Assembly (NCBI GenBank): GCA_029582155.1
Contig: CM055901.1
Span: 26,555,404 to 26,619,403, forward strand
From: Panopea generosa
Taxonomy: Eukaryota; Mollusca; Bivalvia; Adapedonta; Hiatellidae
DNA: 64,000 bases
Reading direction: 5' to 3'
Under the pieces are notes generated by a model. It saw only the letters and a list, made by a program, of their open reading frames with translations, did not search any database and was not told the DNA's origin. Shown piece after piece: positions 58,651-64,000 of the stretch. Positions within the stretch are counted from its first letter, which is position 1. Every line of letters starts with the position of its first letter. The position numbers and the translations under genes are program-made.

Positions 58651-59770
58651 AGAACGAATTTCCAGGGATTTCCTGTGATGATTTGTAAAAACATACAAGA
58701 AGGTCACTGTATATTAGTGCGTTTGGACCTACTACATAGAATAAAGGGTGTTATCTTATAAACTAAATAACTTTTTTTAATAATGATATTGAACAACCTT
58801 GGATACGTAGTAAGTTTTAATTAATAAGTTAATTTTAGAAAATAACAATTCATTAATCGCTAAGCATCAAAGGAAGAATGGTTCGATTTTATTGGAAAAT
58901 GTTCATCCGAATTACTTACATATAACCTACATCCTCGTCTAAAAATAAAAAATAAACACACAAAAAAAGACAACACTATATTCGCCAGTATCTTTGATCT
59001 TGATATACATTTCCACGTCGACCGTTTTTGTTTTATTCCATGTCATAAGATTGTATATTTAGTTTAGCATGTCATGTTGTCTTTCATTATACGTATTCAT
59101 ATTTGATTAGGCGCTGACACTGTTTCTTCATGCAATCTTAAGCCTCATGAAAACTGGGCGTTTTATTCCACCGCGGTTCAAAGGCTTGAAGTGAGATAAA
59201 CTTCAGTTCTAACATAAGTTTGGCCTTCCTTTCTCTTCCGAATAAACCGACGTGTTAAATGATACGCAGAGGCTTAGATATGCATCTGAATATGCATTTA
59301 TTGTATTAAAATATAGAAAAATGTAATTTACAGATTAATCAAATTTAAGTTTGATCTAATAAAAGATCACATTTCCACGATTATATCAACACGTGAATTT
59401 TACATCTTTACTTAAGAGTATTGCATAAGTTAAGATATTCACATTTAAATGTCAGATACATAAAACATGGATTGTGCACAAGTAATAAATGTAAATGTGA
59501 TAATTGTTAGTCTAAAATGCTATTCACATAATGTTATTGCTCGTCTGTTTTAAATCCTGCCTTAATATTATCATTGAGATGGAGACTACTTTGATATCAT
59601 GACACTGGAAACAATAAACTGAGTCTGAAATATATCATTACCCTTGGTTGAATTCAATCTAGAGGAACAATCTAGACATGGTCGATAGCTTTGAAAAAAA
59701 CTGACAAAGGATGATCTAGTCTATAGTGCGATCCCAGGTCTCCCGATTTTATCCGTTAAATTGCACATTT
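58651..59770. other. Background sequence, nothing recognised
   Basis: AT-rich with poly-A runs. No SINE, array or coding block seen. The left end of the two-gene transposon should lie in or just after this stretch, but I could not locate a terminal inverted repeat because its partner is outside the window. Confidence 0.4.
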
Positions 59771-59779
59771 GAGAACGTT

Positions 59780-59820
59780 GATTGGTCAGTTGCTTCAATT
59801 GAAAGTTTAAATGACGTCAT
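59780..59820 (+). promoter_or_regulatory. Possible transposase promoter: inverted CCAAT box plus CRE
   Basis: TGATTGGTCAG (an inverted CCAAT box) lies at about 59779-59789 and the palindromic CRE/ATF site TGACGTCA at 59812-59819. They sit about 170 bp upstream of the THAP exon of the adjacent transposase, in a locally GC-richer patch. Both motifs are short and can occur by chance; position is the main support. Confidence 0.35.
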
Positions 59821-59982
59821 TGTTTAGTAAGCGGTCAATGGTCGATAGTGGCGAGTTATCGTTACTAACTAGGTGGCGCAATTTGTCCCGGTCCATCATT
59901 CGGATTACTTCAATTGATATCCCACACAAAGCAAAGCAAAGTTACTTCCGTGTTTTATAAAATAAATTAAAACTTCTTAAAA

Positions 59983-61430
59983 TGTTGTTCCGTACCTGAG
60001 TGTCACTAACGAGGAGGTCACGAATACCCGAGTGATCCTGTAAGAAAGGCGAAATGGATACAGGCCGTTCGACGCCTTGATGAAAATACCATGAAAATGT
60101 GCACGCCAACAAAATCATCCGTCGTTTGTAAGAAACACTTCACACCTGATGACTACGTAAAGGAAATTATTTATGGTATGCTAATCTCTGATAGACAACT
60201 ATATATAATCTTAACTGTAACATGTTTTCATATTGAAATTTGTTTTGTTTTAAAACGAAAGTACCAATCGACAATTTTACACGAGTGGGTGGGGTAATAT
60301 TTTGTTTATAGTTTTATCTATGTCTAGCTGCTGGTTACTTGATCTGTTCTTATTTGTTAATATATGGATGTCAGCAGCTAATGGATTATGACCAACAATG
60401 ATAAAAAACAACATATTGCATATATTATATTCAATTATAGCAAAAATATAAATAAAGACACTTTATTATTTATTTACTTTTTTTTATTTTAAGTATCAAA
60501 ACCTGGAAATGGAAGGTTCCTGGCAACAGCAGTGCCAAGTATTTTTCATGGACTCCAGCAGTAGCCAAATATGCTATCAGTAGAAAGGAATGGGCAAAAA
60601 CAAGAGTCTAAAAAAGAAGAATGGTATCATCTTTGCAAAGATGACTTGGAGAGAAGTTTCAGTGAACAGGTTGATTGTAAGAAGTAATAGCTGATGAATC
60701 ATACACGTCAATTCCTATATTCGAAGAAGAATTCACGATTAAAAAAAAGATATATATATATTCAAATAGCAGGTGCATCTATTGAAAATCAGATGTTTAT
60801 GACTTTGATGAAGTTAAAGCAATATTCAACAAACTTTGAGCTGTCCTCCTTTTTTCTCAATTCCTGAATCAAGTGTTAAAAATATAGTTTATACATGGAT
60901 TATTTTTATGTCGAAACAGTTGAGGGAAGCCAATATATGGCCAAGCCAGAATCTTGTCAGATATTTCATGCCATCTGATTTTAAATTAAAATTTCCAAAA
61001 AAACAGAATTATTATTGATGGAACCGAATGCCCAATAAAAAAAAAAGCTAAAGCACTTAGAGCTCAACCACATATTCTACATACAAAAACAGAGATATTA
61101 CTAAAATTCTTGCTGGCTCAACACCGGGTGGATTAGTCAACTACGTTTCTCCAGCTTATGGAGGATCAACTGGCGACAGACAGATTGTTGAACAGTGTAA
61201 AATAGTTAGTGCCTGTGACCCTGGAGACAGTGTGATGACAGACAAGGGAATTAATGTCCAAGATTTATTTAAACCAACTTTTTAAAAAAAAAAAAAAACC
61301 GAATGAAAGGAAAAATTGTTGTTAATGATAGGAAAATTTCAAGTAAAAGAATTTTAACGTGTCCTTTAACAGGCACTGAAACAAAGTTGTCATCTCATAG
61401 AACATTTGTCTGTTTTATGATTATAATTAT
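59983..61430 (+). pseudogene. THAP-DDE transposase pseudogene (ISL2EU/Harbinger-like)
   Basis: Exon 1 (59983-60175) encodes a THAP zinc finger: CSVPEC (C-x4-C), YPSDPVRKAKWIQAVRR, then CKKHFTPDDY (C-x2-H). THAP domains bind DNA at transposon ends. A GT-AG intron (60176-60493, phase 1) joins it to GNGRFLATAVPSIF. After a helix region (ESSVKNIVYTWI, ANIWPSQNLVRYFMP) comes the nuclease fold: RIIIDGTECP (first Asp, 61017), KILAGSTPGGLVNYVSPAYG, then GDSVMTDKGINVQDLF (second Asp, 61241). The third catalytic block, expected between SSKRI (61345) and LTCPLTGTET, is missing, and the frame dissolves after FVCFM near 61420. Other lesions: no in-frame ATG, a TAA in the zinc finger (60007), frameshifts near 60545 (T run), 60995 (A run) and 61070, and further stops. 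Known for the family: cut-and-paste transposition. This copy cannot encode an active enzyme. It converges on the SWIM-YqaJ gene. Confidence 0.88.
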
Positions 61431-61507
61431 TATATATATAAGTTTACATAAGATTACTTTCATTTTAAGAATTCTTGTCAATCATATCATAAGAATATGA
61501 GAAAACG

Positions 61508-61680
61508 GATCGGTGGAGGATAGAGTTGGCTGCTTACGCCACATGTTTCGGGATTGACCCCTAGTTCGACCAGATGCTTCTCATAACACAACACTCAGTA
61601 CTGGTTCTAACCAGGAAGTGGACTCGAGAGCGGTTCATAATAAGTCTGAGCTTTCATCAAAATATAGCTAAAATAAAATG
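61508..61680 (+). mobile_element. tRNA-derived SINE, family 2
   Basis: The head CGGTGGAGGATAGAGTTGGC is decayed. The body matches the 49933 copy closely: ATGCTTCTCATAACACAACA, CTCAGTACTGGTTCTAACC, AGGAAGTGGACTCGAGAGCG and GTCTGAGCTTTCATCAAAAT. It is inserted just downstream of the broken transposase. Confidence 0.8.
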
Positions 61681-61799
61681 AAATAAACTAGACTAATCTG
61701 CTAGTCTGGTGTTTGTAGTTGACAATTCAAGGTTTTAAAAAAATGTGTGTGCTCATTTAATAATTATACATTAACATATATGACTCAAGATTTATCATC

Positions 61800-61990
61800 A
61801 GATTGTGTCTGAGTATATGGGTCATTGGTTGGATCCTCTACCTTGCCACTGTTACGTGAAGTGTCCTTGAGAAGACAATGCATCCGTATTATTATACATA
61901 GTACTGGTTTTACCCAGGAAGAATCGCGTATGAGTTGTCTAAGTTGTAAAGACTTGTTTTACTATTGATATAAAAAAAAAAAAAATATAA
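61800..61990 (+). mobile_element. tRNA-derived SINE, family 1, diverged copy
   Basis: B-box-like GGTTGGATCC, body GTGAAGTGTCCTTGAGAAGA, CATAGTACTGGTTTTACCC, AGGAAGAATCGCGTATGAGT and AAGACTTGTTTTACTATTGA, and a long poly-A tail with a TATAAT interruption. The tail suggests LINE-mediated insertion. Confidence 0.7.
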
Positions 61991-62334
61991 TAAAAAAAAA
62001 TGAAATTTATCATCATTTAAGTTTTATGTATTTTATTATGAAAATAACTTATATCTGAAGCGGGCTGGAGGAACTTCCATGTGTTTGTCCATGTGTTGTT
62101 TGTAGACATGTAGATTACTACTTGTGAGGGGTCGGGAACATTGTCAGTTCAAGACATTTACTACGACAATTCATATTTTCATAAAAGATATTATCAAATA
62201 TAATAAATTCCATGTATATTTTATTTTGTGTTTTTTTTCTGGAATTTAAACTTTGAACTTTACTTTAAATTATAAAAAAACACAATGTAAATGGAACATT
62301 GAATTTTAGAAAATTGTTCATGTACACGTCCCCG

Positions 62335-62470
62335 CTAGCATCTTTTGGTTAGGCCAATAGGTAGCGCACAGGGTTACTTATCCAGGGGTCTTGAGTTGAA
62401 ACCCCTCGCGAATCAGTCTACATGTGATTTATCAAAATGTTTTTCAAGAAGAATTGTCTTGAAATGGTTG
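62335..62470 (+). mobile_element. tRNA-derived SINE, family 4 (single copy here)
   Basis: A-box-like TTGGTTAGGCCAATAGGTAGCGC and B-box-like GAGTTGAAACCCC sit at tRNA spacing. An AT-rich body follows (TACATGTGATTTATC, CTTGAAATGGTTGTCG) without resemblance to the other families. It lies just beyond the surviving 3' end of the YqaJ gene and may be the reason the gene stops there. Confidence 0.6.
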
Positions 62471-62587
62471 TCGAAGAAATCTTTAAACTGACTGAGCATT
62501 CTTAATATAAAAGTGTCATTTCAATATCAAAATATTTTCCTTAATATTTAAGTTGTCTGCTGTACAAATTATCAATATTCATTTTTA

Positions 62588-63850
62588 AGCTCCAGTACAC
62601 AAAAGCTGGCCTTGTATTTGAACATTATGGGTATGGTTCGTATCAAGGGAATACTGTCCACTGTCAGAACAGTGTAAATATGGCACAGTGCTGGCAGATA
62701 TAAATGTGTCTCTTATCCAATAAGGACATTTAACTTCAATCACATGCGTCGAGTCAATAATACCATCTGGTGATGAGGCTAAAATTGGATGTTGTTTTGA
62801 AACAACTAATCCACAGGAATGTACAGTCTGGCCAGTGTCTTCCAAAAATCGAGTTATAGCAACTGATTCATGTTTGAGTCCATGCTCTAACGGGGCAGCT
62901 TTAATTTCTCCGACTTCAACTAATGATTTTGCAATTTCATTTTATCTATCCTGTCTGTCAAAATTGCAGATTTTACCAAACATTGAAGATGGTAGGCGTT
63001 TTGTACGATCCTCTTTCCATAACTGATTTGCACTTTGCCTAAGTGTTGTTTTTTTTCAATGTCAATAAATATTTCTTCACTTATTTTTGTTACAAAACTT
63101 TTCCAGAATATTTTCTTCTGGTGCCAGCTTTAGGTAGTCATTATCTAATGCAACAGCTTTAGTTTTTGCTGGTTTAAAATGTTGAAATATTGGCATTTTG
63201 GAAATGCCAGGAAAATTTAAACATGTATATCTTAAATGGTCTTTGTAATTGTTAGCATTCATAAATTGCTCTGGTATCGGGTCAATGTCAATGTTTGTAA
63301 ATTCATCTTCACCTGGCATATCTAGTGAATTGGCCTTTAGTGGACTTTCAACATATGTCTTGCATTTATGAAAACTTGGCAGTTTTTTGGTGCAGGTTTC
63401 TTCTGTTTGATTGTCATTTTCTTTGTAAACATTGCTGCACCATATAATACTGTGCACACATGTTTGCAGTGCGCTTGTCCCATCCCAGCAGCACATTCAC
63501 ACTGTGCCTGTTTAACTAAGCCCCCTGTGTTTAGTTCAATATCAACTACTGTGTAACACACAGTTGACTTCATTTCTGCGTGACAGCTTGATTTAATAAA
63601 CACCACATCCTTCCCTGTTGACATCCGGTAATATCTTAAGAACTGTTCATTGTACAGTCTCTCAATACGATCATCCAGATTTTTGTCATGCTGGGCAAGA
63701 TATTCGTTCACACTGTCAAGCTCTATTTTGGGCCATTTTGAGTCCGAGTTGACATCCGCACACATTGTGGCATCTGGTAACAGCATCGTGTATTTGTGCT
63801 CTAAAGTCTCTACTTTAACAAAGTTCTGATTTCTTTCGTAGGACAATTGT
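62588..63850 (-). pseudogene. SWIM zinc finger-YqaJ nuclease gene of the transposon, 5' exons off the right edge
   Basis: On the minus strand a splice acceptor (TTTTGCATTTTCTTCAG, ending at 63851) opens an exon at 63850. The first 160 codons run through DKNLDDRIERLYNEQFLRYY and GKDVVFIKSSCHAEMK to a SWIM zinc finger, CECAAGMGQAHCKHVC (C-x-C-x8-C-x-H, about 63455-63500). A low-complexity linker follows, then the YqaJ fold: TLRQSANQLWKEDRTKR, LEHGLKHESVAITRFLEDTG, the catalytic core SPDG (near 62765) and IEVKCPYW (E-x-K, near 62725), and QIQGQLLCTG at the end. YqaJ enzymes are lambda-exonuclease-like. In animals such proteins are found in ISL2EU-type transposons and probably process DNA ends, though the precise role is not known. 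Lesions: frameshifts near 63410, 63087 and 63051 (the last two in homopolymer runs), a TAA at 62942-62944, and truncation after LCTG, where the family normally continues. Key catalytic residues are intact. Confidence 0.88.
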
Positions 63851-64000
63851 CTGAAGAAAATGCAAAAACGTTTTAGATTTTATTTTACATTAAAAATATA
63901 CAGCAGTACTAATAAATTAGCAACCAAGATCGTCAAAAGAAACGATATATAAATACCCCACCCTCCAACAGCAACACAAGCCAATGTGTGAAAATGACGA
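63851..64000 (-). other. Intron (partial) of the SWIM-YqaJ gene
   Basis: Sequence upstream of the splice acceptor on the minus strand. It is AT-rich with a pyrimidine tract before CAG. The donor and the previous exon are outside the window. Confidence 0.55.

Noticed and set aside
62835-63556. Plus-strand open frames at 62835-63026 and 63368-63556
   Set aside because: They are antisense shadows of the SWIM-YqaJ gene, whose minus-strand translation has clear conserved motifs.

Overview
This is an AT-rich stretch of animal (metazoan) nuclear DNA made almost entirely of non-coding and repetitive sequence. The mix of tRNA-derived SINEs, decayed LINEs, a THAP-type DNA transposon, foldback elements and long tandem arrays fits an invertebrate genome, most likely a marine or freshwater bivalve mollusc. 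That placement is inferred from the style of the repeats, not from a host gene. I found no intact host protein-coding gene, rRNA, functional tRNA or CRISPR. The only protein-coding sequence I can defend belongs to mobile elements, and all of it is broken.

Layout. 1-7 kb: background sequence with a 40-47 bp tandem repeat (1411-1655), the first SINE (2622-2830) and a TTCGAC-rich degenerate tract. 6.7-8.6 kb: copy 1 of a 430 bp dispersed repeat (here 'RepA'), a TG/TA microsatellite, and a decayed LINE reverse transcriptase on the minus strand. 8.6-18 kb: mostly featureless. 18.3-20.3 kb: tandem 158-160 bp units, one split by an insertion, plus other dispersed repeats. 20.7-35 kb: SINEs of three families, a LINE C-terminal scrap, three more RepA copies, several inverted-repeat elements and a near-perfect 30 bp hairpin (25027-25089). 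35-40 kb: little recognised. 40.2-42.8 kb: tetranucleotide tracts followed by about 2.3 kb of a 19 bp satellite that is open in many reading frames. 43.2-46 kb: a SINE with target duplications, then a LINE ORF2 pseudogene running from the reverse transcriptase to a C-terminal zinc knuckle. 51.2-58.6 kb: tandem repeats, including a 68 bp satellite with a 205 bp higher-order period, and twin 475 bp direct repeats. 59.8-64 kb: the best find, a two-gene DNA transposon.

The two-gene element. On the plus strand (59983-61430) lies a pseudogenised transposase with an N-terminal THAP zinc finger, a 318 bp phase-1 intron and a Harbinger-like DDE domain. Facing it on the minus strand (63850-62588) is a gene for a SWIM zinc finger followed by a YqaJ-type (lambda-exonuclease-like) nuclease; its 5' exons lie beyond the right edge. 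A THAP-DDE transposase paired with a YqaJ nuclease is the organisation I recall for ISL2EU-type transposons, so the architecture is probably known, although the SWIM-YqaJ partner is little studied. Three different SINEs have inserted between the two genes.

All identifications come from reading translations and sequence patterns by eye. Family and clade names are recognitions from memory, and repeat boundaries are approximate, to about 10-30 bases unless a target duplication fixes them.
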